From positions 1 through 64,000 of the forward strand of contig NZ_WOEZ01000014.1 in assembly GCF_013177735.1 (NCBI RefSeq): a stretch of DNA of 64,000 bases, in the 5' to 3' direction. The DNA is from Paraburkholderia elongata. GTDB taxonomy: Bacteria; Pseudomonadota; Gammaproteobacteria; Burkholderiales; Burkholderiaceae. The position numbers and the translations under genes are program-made. Below the pieces are notes generated by a model that saw nothing but the letters and a program-made list of their open reading frames with translations, made no database searches and was not told the DNA's origin. Shown here in pieces: positions 8,681-17,929 of this stretch; position 1 is the stretch's first letter; each line of letters begins with the position of its first letter.

Positions 8681-9334
8681 ATGGTTCGCAAATCACATTT
8701 CGATCCGCAGCGCGTGCGCGAAGAAATCGCCATCGCGGCTGCCCGGATGATCGCTGAAGACGGTCTGGACTACGCAACGGCCAAGCGCAAAGCGGCACGG
8801 CAGGTAGTCGGCGAGACTCGTGTTGCCGGCGAATGGCTGCCGGATAACGACCAGATCGAAGAAGAAATTCGTGAATATCAGTCGCTTTTCAAAGGCGACA
8901 GCCAGCCAGCGCTGTTGCGGCGGCTGCGCCGCATTGCGATCGACTGGATGGAGCGGCTCGCGTCGTTCAATCCGTATTTGACCGGCGCGGTGCTCGGCGG
9001 CACCGCCGGTGAACACTCGGATATTCACCTTCAGGTGTTCTGCGACAACCCGAAAGAAGTCGCGATCTACTTTCTGAACGCCAACATTCAGTACGACGTT
9101 TCGGAGACGCGGCATTTTGCCGGTCGCGGCTACGTCGAGACGCTGAGCTTCCTCTGGCGCCCCACGAGCGAAGGACCCGATGCGGAGCCGGCCGGCATCC
9201 ACGTCGCCCTGTACGAAACTGACGACTTGCGCGGCGCGGTACGGGCCGACGCGCGCGGCCGCACTGCCCGGGCGAATCTGCAGGCGGTTCAGGCGCTGCT
9301 CGACAATAGCGACGTCACCCCTTCAACTAATTAG
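8681..9334 (+). CDS. Conserved protein of unknown function, possibly nucleotidyltransferase-like
   Basis: 217 residues, divergent from mpl across 213 bases. The N-terminal third (1-75) is charged and helical, with RVREEIAIAAARMIAEDG resembling an antitoxin-like or regulator-like helix pair. The middle, YLTGAVLGGTAGEHSDIHLQVF (about 99-120), has the small-residue loop plus acidic-x-hydrophobic pattern seen in some minimal nucleotidyltransferase folds, but I cannot show catalytic residues. The C-terminal tail is Ala/Arg-rich. No signal peptide or membrane segment. It ends 11 bases before the thioredoxin-like gene, so the two are likely co-transcribed. Function not assigned. Confidence 0.7.
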   Translation: MVRKSHFDPQRVREEIAIAAARMIAEDGLDYATAKRKAARQVVGETRVAGEWLPDNDQIEEEIREYQSLFKGDSQPALLRRLRRIAIDWMERLASFNPYLTGAVLGGTAGEHSDIHLQVFCDNPKEVAIYFLNANIQYDVSETRHFAGRGYVETLSFLWRPTSEGPDAEPAGIHVALYETDDLRGAVRADARGRTARANLQAVQALLDNSDVTPSTN

Positions 9335-9345
9335 ACAGACCTGGA

Positions 9346-9894
9346 ATGAATACGAGACGGATTCTGGCAGGCGCGCTTGTTGCGATCGCCGCTGCGGGCG
9401 GCGGGGTGCTGGCCAATCATTGGCTGAACGGCGCCCCGGAAATCGCCCGCGCGGCGCAACCCGCCTCCACACATAGCGCAGTCGAGCAACTTTGGACCAC
9501 GCCCGTCACGAACGTCGACGGCAAGCCGCAATCGCTAAGTTTGCTCAAAGGTCACCCAATCGTCGTCAACTTCTGGGCGTCGTGGTGCGGACCGTGCGTT
9601 GAAGAAATGCCCGCTCTTTCGCAACTGCAGCGCGAATACGCAAAAAAAGGAATCCAGTTCGTCGGACTTGGCGTGGATTCGGATAAAAACGTCCAGGCGT
9701 TCCTGCAGAAGGTGAAAGTAGCCTACCCGGTCTACGTGACCGGGTTCGGCGGCGCCGACCTCGCACGCGCGTTCGGCAATACCGCGGGCGGCCTGCCCTT
9801 TACCGTCGTAATCGACGCACAAGGCAACATCCGCTCGACAAAATTAGGGCAAATCGACCCGCAAGCGCTGAAACAGACGCTCGACGCGCTCTAA
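9346..9894 (+). CDS. TlpA-family membrane-anchored thiol:disulfide oxidoreductase
   Basis: 182 residues. An N-terminal hydrophobic segment (about 6-24) acts as signal anchor, placing the thioredoxin domain in the periplasm. The active site is WCGPC with cysteines at 81 and 84, in the setting NFWASWCGPC. The later cis-proline block GLPFTVVID and the ending agree with the AhpC/TSA-redoxin type TlpA/ResA group. Such proteins keep periplasmic cysteines reduced, often for cytochrome c or oxidase assembly; the actual partner is unknown here. It follows the unknown gene by 11 bases. Confidence 0.9.
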   Translation: MNTRRILAGALVAIAAAGGGVLANHWLNGAPEIARAAQPASTHSAVEQLWTTPVTNVDGKPQSLSLLKGHPIVVNFWASWCGPCVEEMPALSQLQREYAKKGIQFVGLGVDSDKNVQAFLQKVKVAYPVYVTGFGGADLARAFGNTAGGLPFTVVIDAQGNIRSTKLGQIDPQALKQTLDAL

Positions 9895-10088
9895 ATTTCA
9901 CATTCTTTTGACGATCAGATAGGGGCAAAAGGCGCGAAATTACGCGCAAATCGCTCAAATTTGAGAGAAGATGGGCGCCCGGAGAAGCGGCGAAAGGTCG
10001 CTAGGATTGTTTCGAACGCGCAGGAAACTAGACAAGTTTCTCTAATCAGCGCTAAAGTGCGCCCAATTCCACGGAAAAAGAAGCGACC

Positions 10089-10544
10089 ATGACGCGACTG
10101 CTGGTACTGCACGGCCCCAACCTCAACCTTCTCGGCACCCGGGAACCTGAGGTCTACGGCCGAGTCACGTTACCGCAGATCGATCAGGCACTGGCGGACC
10201 GCGCAGCGGACGCAGGTGTCGAGCTCGCGTCGTTCCAGAGCAATCATGAAGGCGCTCTCGTCGATCGCATCCAATCCGCCCGGACTGAAAAAACCGATTT
10301 CATACTAATCAATCCCGCCGCGTACACGCACACCAGCGTGGCCATTCGGGACGCACTGGCGGGGGTCGGCATCCCGTTCGTCGAGATTCATCTGTCGAAC
10401 GTACATCGCCGCGAACCGTTCCGGCATCACTCGTATTTCTCCGACCAGGCGGAGGGCGTGATTTGCGGCCTCGGCTGGAAGGGATATCTGTACGCGCTCG
10501 AATTCGCGCTCGACCGGCTGTCCGCCGGCTCGTCGCGCGGCTGA
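10089..10544 (+). CDS. aroQ: 3-dehydroquinate dehydratase, type II
   Basis: 151 residues, the standard length of the dodecameric type II enzyme, which converts 3-dehydroquinate to 3-dehydroshikimate in the shikimate pathway. Motifs: [21 protein letters not shown] (first part, with the catalytic arginine and tyrosine), [21 protein letters not shown] and [17 protein letters not shown] (contains the catalytic histidine). It sits 69 bases upstream of accB, an arrangement also seen in other beta- and gammaproteobacteria. The 190 bases upstream hold no promoter that I can define with confidence. Confidence 0.98.
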   Translation: MTRLLVLHGPNLNLLGTREPEVYGRVTLPQIDQALADRAADAGVELASFQSNHEGALVDRIQSARTEKTDFILINPAAYTHTSVAIRDALAGVGIPFVEIHLSNVHRREPFRHHSYFSDQAEGVICGLGWKGYLYALEFALDRLSAGSSRG

Positions 10545-10613
10545 TTCCAAACACGTCTAATTTGCGCCGGCTGCGTACGCGCCGGCACTTTACGCATTGA
10601 AAGGGGCTTCCTG

Positions 10614-11084
10614 ATGGATCTACGTAAACTGAAAACACTGATCGACCTCGTCTCGGAGTCCGGTATTTCCGAACTCGAAGTGACCGAAGGCGAAGGCAAG
10701 GTCCGCATCGTCAAGAATGCGCCGCCGGTTTACGTGCAACCGTCCGCTTCGTATGCTCCGCAATATGCCCAGCCGCTACCGTTCCAAGGCGGTGAAGCGC
10801 CTGCTGCTGCAGCGAGCGCCCCGGCTGCGCCGGCCGTCGCCGCGCCGCAAGGCCACGTGGTGACCTCGCCGATGGTCGGCACCTTCTACCGCGCGCCGTC
10901 CCCGGGCGCCGATCCGTTCGTCCAGGTGGGCGACACGGTCAAGGAAGGCCAGACGATCTGCATCATCGAAGCGATGAAGCTGCTCAACGAAATCGAGTCG
11001 GACAAGTCCGGCGTGGTGAAGGAAATCCTCGTCGAAAACGGTCAGGCGGTCGAGTACGGCCAACCGTTGTTCGTGGTCGGCTAA
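10614..11084 (+). CDS. accB: Biotin carboxyl carrier protein of acetyl-CoA carboxylase
   Basis: 156 residues. Carries biotin between the carboxylase and transferase of acetyl-CoA carboxylase, the first step of fatty acid synthesis. Residues 1-35 form the N-terminal domain, 36-78 an Ala/Pro-rich linker, and 79-156 the biotinyl (lipoyl-like) domain. The modification motif EAMKLLNE places the biotinylated lysine at 122. AAGG-type ribosome-binding sequence precedes the ATG. accC follows after 128 bases, and the accB-accC pair is conserved across proteobacteria. Confidence 0.98.
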   Translation: MDLRKLKTLIDLVSESGISELEVTEGEGKVRIVKNAPPVYVQPSASYAPQYAQPLPFQGGEAPAAAASAPAAPAVAAPQGHVVTSPMVGTFYRAPSPGADPFVQVGDTVKEGQTICIIEAMKLLNEIESDKSGVVKEILVENGQAVEYGQPLFVVG

Positions 11085-11212
11085 CGCGGCACGCTTTGCG
11101 CTTTTTATGCGCTTGCCGCCCGCGCGCCTGCTGTCCGAGGCGCGCGACCGATCCTCTGAGGCAGCCTGTGTTGTGATCAACCAGGCGCCTATTGACGAGT
11201 CGAAAACCCGCT

Positions 11213-12580
11213 ATGTTTGAAAAAATCCTCATTGCCAATCGTGGCGAGATCGCGCTTCGTATCCAGCGCGCCTGCCGCGAACTCGGCGTCAAGACGGTCG
11301 TCGTCTATTCGGAAGCCGACAAGGAAGCCAAGTACGTGAAGCTCGCCGACGAGGCGGTCTGTATCGGCCCGGCACCTTCGAATCTGAGCTACCTGAACAT
11401 GCCGGCGCTGATCAGCGCGGCAGAAGTCACGGACGCCGAAGCGATCCACCCCGGCTACGGCTTCCTGTCGGAAAACGCCGACTTCGCCGAGCGCGTCGAG
11501 CAGTCCGGCTTCACCTTCATCGGCCCGCGCCCGGAAACCATCCGGATGATGGGCGACAAGGTGACCGCCAAGCAAACCATGATCAAAACCGGCGTGCCGT
11601 GCGTGCCGGGTTCTGAAGGCGCGTTGCCGGACGATCCCAAAGAGATCGTGAAAATTGCCCGCCAGGTCGGCTACCCGGTGATCATCAAGGCCGCCGGCGG
11701 CGGCGGTGGTCGCGGCATGCGCGTGGTCCACACCGAAGCGGCGCTGGTCAACGCGGTCAACATGACGCGCGAAGAAGCCGGCCGTGCGTTCGGCAACCCG
11801 CAGGTTTACATGGAGAAATTCCTGGAGAACCCGCGGCACATCGAAATTCAGGTGTTGTCCGATTCGTTCAAGAACGCAGTGTGGCTGGGCGAGCGTGACT
11901 GCTCGATGCAGCGCCGTCACCAGAAAGTGATCGAAGAAGCGCCGGCGCCGGGCATTGCGCGCCGCCTGATCGACCGCATCGGCGATCGCTGCGCGGATGC
12001 CTGCAAGAAGATGGGCTACCTCGGCGCGGGTACGTTCGAATTCCTGTACGAAAACGGCGAGTTCTATTTCATCGAAATGAACACGCGCGTGCAGGTCGAG
12101 CATCCGGTGACCGAGCTGATTACCGGCGTCGACATCGTGCAGGAACAGATCCGCATCGCTGCCGGCGAGAAGCTCGCCTTCCGTCAACGCGACATCGTGT
12201 TCAAGGGCCATGCGATCGAATGCCGGATCAACGCGGAAGATCCGTTCAAGTTCATTCCGTCGCCGGGTCGTTTGACGTCGTGGCATATGCCGGGCGGCCC
12301 CGGTATCCGCGTCGATTCGCACGCCTACAATGGCTATTTTGTGCCGCCGAACTATGATTCGATGATCGGCAAGCTGATCGCTTACGGCGCGACGCGCGAG
12401 CAGGCGATCAAGCGGATGCGCATCGCGCTGTCGGAAATGGTGGTCGAAGGCATTCAAACCAACATCCCGCTGCACCGCGAGCTGATGCTGGACGCGAAGT
12501 TCGTCGAAGGCGGCACCAGCATTCATTACCTCGAAAACCGGTTGGCCGCGAAGCAGCAGGCCGCGCCGGAAGAAGCGTAA
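11213..12580 (+). CDS. accC: Biotin carboxylase subunit of acetyl-CoA carboxylase
   Basis: 455 residues from the ATG at 11213, which matches the family start [16 protein letters not shown]; a TTG 21 bases upstream would add seven residues and is unlikely. It is an ATP-grasp enzyme that carboxylates biotin on AccB. The N-terminal domain is about 1-114, the ATP-grasp domain about 115-330 (glycine-rich lid GGGGGRGMR near 165, catalytic [12 protein letters not shown] and [14 protein letters not shown]), and the biotin carboxylase C-terminal domain follows. prmA begins 3 bases after the stop. Confidence 0.98.
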   Translation: MFEKILIANRGEIALRIQRACRELGVKTVVVYSEADKEAKYVKLADEAVCIGPAPSNLSYLNMPALISAAEVTDAEAIHPGYGFLSENADFAERVEQSGFTFIGPRPETIRMMGDKVTAKQTMIKTGVPCVPGSEGALPDDPKEIVKIARQVGYPVIIKAAGGGGGRGMRVVHTEAALVNAVNMTREEAGRAFGNPQVYMEKFLENPRHIEIQVLSDSFKNAVWLGERDCSMQRRHQKVIEEAPAPGIARRLIDRIGDRCADACKKMGYLGAGTFEFLYENGEFYFIEMNTRVQVEHPVTELITGVDIVQEQIRIAAGEKLAFRQRDIVFKGHAIECRINAEDPFKFIPSPGRLTSWHMPGGPGIRVDSHAYNGYFVPPNYDSMIGKLIAYGATREQAIKRMRIALSEMVVEGIQTNIPLHRELMLDAKFVEGGTSIHYLENRLAAKQQAAPEEA

Positions 12581-12583
12581 GTC

Positions 12584-13486
12584 ATGAGCTACCGGGAACT
12601 GATCGCCGAGCTGGCACGCGAGCACGCGGAGGAGTTCTCCGACGCGCTGCTCGAGTTGGGTGCGCTGTCCGTATCGGTTGAAGATGCGGACGCCGACACG
12701 CCCGACGAGCAGCCGCTGTTCGGCGAGCCCGGTCTCACGCCGGATCGCACGGCGTGGCAGCGTTCGCGGGTGATCGCACTGCTCGCGCCGGAACACGAGC
12801 CGGCGGTGCTGCTCACTGCCGCAGCCAATGAGATTGGGCTGGAAACCGCACCATCGTTTACCGTGCGCGAAGTCGAAGAACAGGATTGGGTGCGTCTCAC
12901 GCAATCGCAATTCGATCCGATTCCGATCGGCGAGCGCATCTGGGTCGTGCCCTCGTGGCACGACGCACCGGACCCTGACGCGCTCGTGCTGGAACTCGAC
13001 CCTGGCCTCGCATTCGGAACCGGCAGCCATCCCACGACACGTCTGTGTATGGAATGGCTGGAACAATCGGTGAAGGCGGAGCAATCCGTGCTCGACTACG
13101 GCTGCGGCTCGGGCATCCTCGCGATTCTCGCGAAGAAGTGCGGCGCCAACCCGGTGCACGGCATCGATATCGACCCGCAAGCGGTCGAATCGGCGCGTCA
13201 CAACAGCGAGCGCAACCGGGCGGAAGTCACGTACGGTTTGCCTGACGAATGCCCCACCGGCGAGTTCGATATCGTGGTCGCCAATATTCTGTCCAATCCA
13301 CTCAAGCTGATGGCGTCGATGCTGTCGTCGAAGGTCAAGCCGGGCGGCCGGATCGCGCTGTCGGGCATCCTGGCGCGCCAGGCGGACGAAGTGGCGCAGG
13401 TCTATGCACGATGGATCGACATCGGCGTATGGCGCGAACACGAAGGTTGGGTATGTCTCACGGGAACACGCCGCGAAAGCCATTAG
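12584..13486 (+). CDS. prmA: Ribosomal protein L11 methyltransferase
   Basis: 300 residues. Trimethylates lysines and the N-terminus of ribosomal protein L11. The N-terminal L11-recognition domain (about 1-75) precedes the class I SAM methyltransferase domain: [14 protein letters not shown] motif [12 protein letters not shown] (about 168-179), GIDIDPQAV and NILSNPL, the last corresponding to the catalytic loop. It starts 3 bases after accC, so the two are surely co-transcribed. The same order is common in proteobacteria. Confidence 0.97.
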   Translation: MSYRELIAELAREHAEEFSDALLELGALSVSVEDADADTPDEQPLFGEPGLTPDRTAWQRSRVIALLAPEHEPAVLLTAAANEIGLETAPSFTVREVEEQDWVRLTQSQFDPIPIGERIWVVPSWHDAPDPDALVLELDPGLAFGTGSHPTTRLCMEWLEQSVKAEQSVLDYGCGSGILAILAKKCGANPVHGIDIDPQAVESARHNSERNRAEVTYGLPDECPTGEFDIVVANILSNPLKLMASMLSSKVKPGGRIALSGILARQADEVAQVYARWIDIGVWREHEGWVCLTGTRRESH

Positions 13487-13534
13487 AATAAGGCGTATTG
13501 TCCAACCAACAGCCTTTCGGCTTACCGGCTCAAT

Positions 13535-14884
13535 ATGCTCCTGGCAACACGTTGCCCCTTCTGCGATACCGTTTTCCGCCTGCAACCGGCGCAGCTCGCG
13601 CTGCGCCGCGGCCTCGTGCGCTGCGGGTATTGCCATGAAGTATTCGACGCGTCGAGCAGCCTGTTCGAACTGAACGAGGGCGGCGACTTTTCCACCGCCA
13701 AGCCGGTCGCCGCAGCAGCGGCGATCGAGGCTTTGTCCGGTGTACGCGCCAAGGGCCCCGATTTCAGCGCCGAGGCATGGGACCCTTGGGCACCGGCGCC
13801 CGACGCTGCGATCGACAACCGCCTGCTTCACAACGTCCGCGATCTGCCGGCTACACCGGTCTCGACCGGCGCAGGCGTCGCGGTCACGCCGCGTCATGCT
13901 ACCGAGCCGGAATTGCCGGCGAGCGCGTTCACCACGCCGACTCCTCCCGACAACGAACCCATTCTCGCGGACGCGCCACGCGAACCCTTCGCTTACGAGG
14001 CCGATGCGCCCGCGGATGTCCCGCGCGAACCTGTCGCTCCCCGGACCAATCCGCCTGCGGAAGCGGCGCCGCGGGTCTGGCACAAGACCGAGCGTCCGTC
14101 TGAACATCTTGGTGATGCCGACGAACCGGTTCTCAACGAGCCGGCTACCTTGCATGGCATTCGTGATAATGAACCGCATTTTGGTGCGGCCGGCTTAGGT
14201 GGGGCCGCCTCAGGTGCGGCCGGCTTAGGTGGTGCCGGCGCGGGCGGTCTCGGCGCAGGCAGCGGCGGCTCAGGCACGGGCGGCCCCAGTGGCCCCGGCA
14301 CAGCGACCTTTGGATCCAGCGGCGAACCCTTCACGGTCCAGCCGGTGCATGACGGCGTCGATCCATTCCCGGTGGTACGTGAAACGCGCGCGGCCGAACC
14401 GCAACGCCTCGGCTGGTTCATCTTCGGCTCGGTGGTCGCCGCGCTGCTGGTTATCGCCCTGCTCGCGCAACTCGCCTGGTGGCAGCGCGAAACCGTGCAG
14501 GTCTACTTCCCGCGTTCACAGACACTCTATGTAAAGGCCTGCGCGCAGCTCGGCTGCCAGATCACGCCGCCGCACGACATCGACGGCTTGCAGGTCGAGC
14601 CGTCCGATTTGCGGCAGATCGACGGTCCGCACAAGCTCGAACTGAAGATGCCGCTGCGCAACCGCTTCAATGTTGCGCTGGCCTACCCGGCCATCGAACT
14701 CACGCTGCTCGACGACCAGAACAATGTCGCCGTGCGCCGCGTGCTGTGGCCGCAAGACTACGTCCCACCCGGCACGCCAATCGCAGCCGGACTGCCGGCG
14801 CACACGACCCAGACCATGATCGTCCACCTCGACACGGGCAATGCGGTCGCTTCCAATTTCCGCGTACAGATTTTTTATCCGTAA
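13535..14884 (+). CDS. Zinc-ribbon and DUF3426 single-pass membrane protein
   Basis: 449 residues. The N-terminus is an MJ0042-type zinc ribbon with CPFC (7-10) and CGYC (30-33). Residues about 60-285 are disordered and Ala/Pro/Gly-rich, including two DNA-level copies of a 20-base unit 30 bases apart (14183 and 14213). One membrane helix lies at about 291-313, and the DUF3426 domain follows (about 320-449), probably periplasmic. Found after prmA in many betaproteobacteria; its function is unknown. Topology suggests a cytoplasmic metal-binding head linked to a periplasmic domain. A weak GC hairpin (14896-14914) follows the stop. Confidence 0.85.
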   Translation: MLLATRCPFCDTVFRLQPAQLALRRGLVRCGYCHEVFDASSSLFELNEGGDFSTAKPVAAAAAIEALSGVRAKGPDFSAEAWDPWAPAPDAAIDNRLLHNVRDLPATPVSTGAGVAVTPRHATEPELPASAFTTPTPPDNEPILADAPREPFAYEADAPADVPREPVAPRTNPPAEAAPRVWHKTERPSEHLGDADEPVLNEPATLHGIRDNEPHFGAAGLGGAASGAAGLGGAGAGGLGAGSGGSGTGGPSGPGTATFGSSGEPFTVQPVHDGVDPFPVVRETRAAEPQRLGWFIFGSVVAALLVIALLAQLAWWQRETVQVYFPRSQTLYVKACAQLGCQITPPHDIDGLQVEPSDLRQIDGPHKLELKMPLRNRFNVALAYPAIELTLLDDQNNVAVRRVLWPQDYVPPGTPIAAGLPAHTTQTMIVHLDTGNAVASNFRVQIFYP

Positions 14885-14955
14885 CGCATTCTCGCGCCCG
14901 GCACTGACCGGGCTTGTTCACCGTCATTACTGACGAATTTTCGGAGCACAACAAC

Positions 14956-15456
14956 ATGAGTCAAGTCACGCTGGGTGGCAACCCGATCGAAGTAGCCGGC
15001 ACGTTCCCGACCGTGGGCCAGAATGCCCCCACCTTCTCGCTCGTGGGCAAGGATCTGAAGCCGGTGTCGCTGGCCGACTTCGCCGGCAAGCGCAAGGTGC
15101 TGAATATCGTCCCGAGCCTCGACACGCCGACCTGCGCCACGTCGACCCGCAAGTTCAACGAAGCCGCAGCCAAGCTGAGCAACACGGCTGTGATCGTCGT
15201 GTCGGGCGACCTGCCGTTCGCAGCATCGCGCTTCTGCACGACCGAAGGCATCGAGAACGTCGTGACGGCGTCCACGTTCCGCGGTCATGACTTCGCGCAA
15301 GCCTACGGCGTCGACGTGACGAGCGGCCCGCTGACGGGTCTGACGGCACGCGCCGTGGTGGTCGTCGACGAGAACGACAAGGTCGTGCACGCTGAGCTGG
15401 TCGGCGAAATCAAGAACGAACCGAACTACGATGCAGCACTCGCCGCGCTGAAGTAA
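14956..15456 (+). CDS. tpx: Thiol peroxidase (atypical 2-Cys peroxiredoxin)
   Basis: 166 residues from the ATG at 14956; an in-frame ATG 42 bases upstream would add 14 residues lacking family similarity. Tpx reduces hydrogen peroxide and alkyl hydroperoxides using thioredoxin. The peroxidatic cysteine is C60 in [11 protein letters not shown] and the resolving cysteine is C94 in SRFCTTEG, the spacing of the atypical 2-Cys Tpx group. Downstream is a GC-rich hairpin at about 15478-15500 without a T-run. Confidence 0.97.
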   Translation: MSQVTLGGNPIEVAGTFPTVGQNAPTFSLVGKDLKPVSLADFAGKRKVLNIVPSLDTPTCATSTRKFNEAAAKLSNTAVIVVSGDLPFAASRFCTTEGIENVVTASTFRGHDFAQAYGVDVTSGPLTGLTARAVVVVDENDKVVHAELVGEIKNEPNYDAALAALK

Positions 15457-15552
15457 AACCTTCGCGCACGAGCCCCGGCGCCGCGCTTCATGCGCGGCGC
15501 TGTCACATCGTCGCGCCCATTCTCTTTATCGATTTTTACAGGAACGCTCGCC

Positions 15553-16491
15553 TTGGCTACGCTGATTTGCGGTTCGCTCGCCTACGACAACATCATGACC
15601 TTCGAAGGCCGCTTTCGGGATCACATCCTGCCGGAGCAGGTCCACATCCTGAACGTGAGCTTCCTCGTGCCGACGATGCGCCGCGAGTTCGGCGGCTGCG
15701 CGGGCAACATCGCCTACTCGTTGCATCTGCTCGGTGGCAATGCGCGCATCATGGGGACGCTCGGCGCGATCGACGCGCAGCTCTACATGGACCGCTTCAA
15801 GCAGCTCGGCCTGTCGACGGAAAACGTGCTGGTGGTACCGGAGACCTATTCGGCCCAGGCGATGATCACCACCGACCTCGAAAACAATCAGATCACCGCG
15901 TTCCACCCGGGCGCGATGATGCAGTCGCATCTGAATCGCGCCGATCAGGCAAAAGGCATCACGCTCGGCATCGTCGCCCCCGATGGCTACGACGGCATGA
16001 TCCAGCATTCCGAGCATCTGGCAGCGGCCGGCGTGCCGTTTATCTTCGATCCGGGCCAAGGTCTGCCGCTGTTCGACGGTGAGTCGCTGCGCCGCATGAT
16101 TGAACTTGCTACTTACGTAGCTGTCAACGATTACGAAGCCAAACTGGTGAGCAACAAAACGGGTTGGTCGATCGAAGAGATCGCCGGCAAGGTCGAGGCG
16201 CTGATTATCACGCTCGGCGAACAAGGCGCGCAGATCCATCACGCCGGCGGCATCGAAGAGATTCCGGCGGTCAAGGCACAGCAGGTGCTCGATCCTACAG
16301 GTTGCGGCGACGCGTTCCGCGGCGGCTTGTTGTACGGTATCGAGAACAAGCTTGGCTGGGCGACCACAGGGCGTCTGGCGAGCCTGATGGGCGCGCTGAA
16401 GATCGAACACCAGGGCCCGCAAAACTACGCGCCCAGCCGGGCGGAGATCAATGAACGGTTCAAGCAGGCGTTCGAATACGACCTGCCGTAA
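15553..16491 (+). CDS. PfkB-family carbohydrate kinase, adenosine kinase-like
   Basis: 312 residues from a TTG at 15553, chosen because an AGGA ribosome-binding sequence lies just upstream and the fold starts there (ATLICGSLAYD). An upstream ATG at 15490 would add 21 residues. The protein has the ribokinase-like fold: GGCAGNIAYSLHLLGG near the N-terminus, and the anion hole/catalytic motif DPTGCGDAFRGG near residue 250. Usually annotated as adenosine kinase or carbohydrate kinase; the true substrate cannot be read from the sequence. It ends 25 bases before the lipoprotein gene. Confidence 0.85.
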   Translation: MATLICGSLAYDNIMTFEGRFRDHILPEQVHILNVSFLVPTMRREFGGCAGNIAYSLHLLGGNARIMGTLGAIDAQLYMDRFKQLGLSTENVLVVPETYSAQAMITTDLENNQITAFHPGAMMQSHLNRADQAKGITLGIVAPDGYDGMIQHSEHLAAAGVPFIFDPGQGLPLFDGESLRRMIELATYVAVNDYEAKLVSNKTGWSIEEIAGKVEALIITLGEQGAQIHHAGGIEEIPAVKAQQVLDPTGCGDAFRGGLLYGIENKLGWATTGRLASLMGALKIEHQGPQNYAPSRAEINERFKQAFEYDLP

Positions 16492-16516
16492 TACCGCAAG
16501 CTATTGGAGTTAGGGA

Positions 16517-16993
16517 ATGAGAATAACGAGTCGCCTGGTAGTGGCCGCCTTGATCGCCGGTTCGCTGGCCATGTCGGGGTGTGCGTACAACAGCAGCTCT
16601 GCCGACGTCTACACGGCGTCGCAGGCACAGCGCGAAGAAACGGTCCGCATGGGCACGGTCGACAGCGTTCGCGCGGTGAAGATCAGTTCGAATAACGGCC
16701 AGCCGAGCGGCTTGGGCGCGATCGGCGGCGGCGCCCTGGGCGCGGTGGCAGGCAGTGCGATCGGCGGCGGCCGCGGCTCGATCGTGACCGGCATCATCGG
16801 CGGTCTGGCTGGTGCGGTGGCAGGCAACGCGGTCGAGAACGGCGTCGCGGTGCACGACGGTCTCGAGATCACCGTGCGACTCGATAACGGCGACATGCGT
16901 GCGATCACCCAAAGCGCCACCGGCGAAATCTTCCGCGCCGGCGAGCGCGTGCGTCTGCTCTCGAGCGGCGGCGTCACGCGCGTCACGCACTAA
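16517..16993 (+). CDS. Glycine-zipper 2TM outer-membrane lipoprotein (SlyB/Pcp-like)
   Basis: 158 residues. A type II signal peptide ends in the lipobox LAMSGC with lipidated Cys22. The glycine-zipper segment (about 67-106) contains GGGALGAVAGSAIGGG and GGLAGAVAGNAVENG, two small-residue helices typical of Rick_17kDa/SlyB proteins. The C-terminal part is a beta-rich domain. The family sits in the outer membrane and stabilises it; E. coli SlyB is PhoPQ-controlled, but nothing here shows its regulation. Follows the PfkB gene by 25 bases. Confidence 0.9.
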   Translation: MRITSRLVVAALIAGSLAMSGCAYNSSSADVYTASQAQREETVRMGTVDSVRAVKISSNNGQPSGLGAIGGGALGAVAGSAIGGGRGSIVTGIIGGLAGAVAGNAVENGVAVHDGLEITVRLDNGDMRAITQSATGEIFRAGERVRLLSSGGVTRVTH

Positions 16994-17097
16994 GTTTCCC
17001 CTCTCGCGCGGTCGCGCTTCACGCGCCGCCGCGGCGACCTCAAACGCATGCCCTCCCATGTCGACCGGAGTTAGCGCTTTAGGGCTTACTCCGGTTC

Positions 17098-17133
17098 CAT
17101 GCAACATGGTTGCGGTGCATGCGTTTTTTTTCG
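17098..17133 (+). terminator. Probable intrinsic terminator after the glycine-zipper lipoprotein gene
   Basis: CATGCA pairs with TGCATG around a 12-base loop and is followed by CG and eight T residues. A second hairpin (17064-17095, ACCGGAGT pairing with ACTCCGGT) lies just upstream. Stem is short, so strength is uncertain. Confidence 0.5.
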
Positions 17134-17183
17134 CCTGCAGGTTTTGAAGCGTTGTTTCTTGTAGCGGGCGCCTTCGCCAGATC

Positions 17184-17219
17184 AAAAAAAATCCCGTCGC
17201 CAGAAGCCCGGCAACGGGA
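17184..17219 (-). terminator. Intrinsic terminator of the histone H1-like gene
   Basis: On the minus strand CCCGTTGCC pairs with GGCGACGGG (one G-U pair), loop of about 8, followed by a run of eight T residues. It lies about 85 bases after the H1-like stop. With the plus-strand terminator at 17098-17133 it separates two converging transcripts. The remaining bases of 16994-17305 hold nothing recognisable. Confidence 0.85.
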
Positions 17220-17305
17220 CCCTGACCGAGTAGCGCTCGGTAATGCTACTTAAGCGCTACTCGATCATCGACACACCGTACGACGTGTCGAAGTACTTCT
17301 ACCGC

Positions 17306-17926
17306 TTACGGGCGGCTGCCCGTCGGGAACGGCCATGCCGCTGCCGGGTTCAGCGCGGTCTTCACCGTCGCCGCCGGTGCTGCGCTCGAGACAGAAGTCG
17401 CTGCGGGTGCAGGAGCCGCCTTCTTGGCGACAGCCTTCTTCGCAGGGGCAGCCTTCTTGGCAGGAGCAGCGGCCTTCTTCGCGGCAGCCTTCTTGGCAGG
17501 CGCAGCCTTTTTAGCAGCAGCCTTCTTCGCAGGCGCAGCTTTCTTGGCAGCAGCCTTTTTCGCAGGCGCGGCCTTCTTGGCAGCAGCCTTCTTAGCCGGC
17601 GCGGCCTTCTTTGCTGCGGCCTTCTTCGCTGGTGCTGCCTTCTTTGCTGCAACCTTCTTCACTGCAGCTTTCTTAGCCGGTGCCGCCTTCTTCGCTGCAA
17701 CCTTCTTCACTGCGACTTTCTTGGCTGCAACCTTCTTGGCCGGAGCAGCTTTCTTCGCTGCAACCTTCTTGGCCGGTGCTGCCTTCTTTGCTGCAACCTT
17801 CTTCACTGCGACTTTCTTTGCAGCGACTTTCTTCGCCGGTGCGGCCTTCTTAGCCGGCGCAGCCTTCTTTGCTACAACCTTCTTGGCTGCGGGTTTCTTA
17901 GCTGCCGCTTTCTTTGCAGTTGCCAT
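17306..17926 (-). CDS. Histone H1-like, lysine/alanine-rich DNA-binding protein
   Basis: About 206 residues made almost entirely of AAKKAAPAKK / AAKKVA units, like the C-terminal domain of eukaryotic H1 and the HctB/AlgP proteins. Such proteins condense DNA non-specifically. The last about 35 residues (PAPAATSVSSAAPAATVKTAL...) leave the repeat. There are two adjacent ATGs (17929 and 17926); the second has the better spacing from GGAGAAA. The repeat has varied third positions, so protein repeats are kept although DNA copies differ. Repeat number is probably polymorphic between strains. Bases 17400-17930 form a periodic sequence that should not be taken for a CRISPR array. Confidence 0.92.
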   Translation of the reverse strand: MATAKKAAAKKPAAKKVVAKKAAPAKKAAPAKKVAAKKVAVKKVAAKKAAPAKKVAAKKAAPAKKVAAKKVAVKKVAAKKAAPAKKAAVKKVAAKKAAPAKKAAAKKAAPAKKAAAKKAAPAKKAAAKKAAPAKKAAAKKAAPAKKAAAKKAAAPAKKAAPAKKAVAKKAAPAPAATSVSSAAPAATVKTALNPAAAWPFPTGSRP

Positions 17927-17929
17927 CAT

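Noticed and set aside
11189..14179. 996-codon minus-strand ORF across accC, prmA and the zinc-ribbon gene
   Set aside because: Antisense shadow of well-recognised genes; arises from high GC content and codon bias.
16994..17305. Possible extra gene between the lipoprotein and H1-like genes
   Set aside because: Only terminators for converging transcripts are visible.
17306..17926. Periodic sequence resembling a repeat array (CRISPR-like)
   Set aside because: The periodicity follows AAKK codon units in one frame with no constant repeat and no unique spacers; it codes for the H1-like protein.
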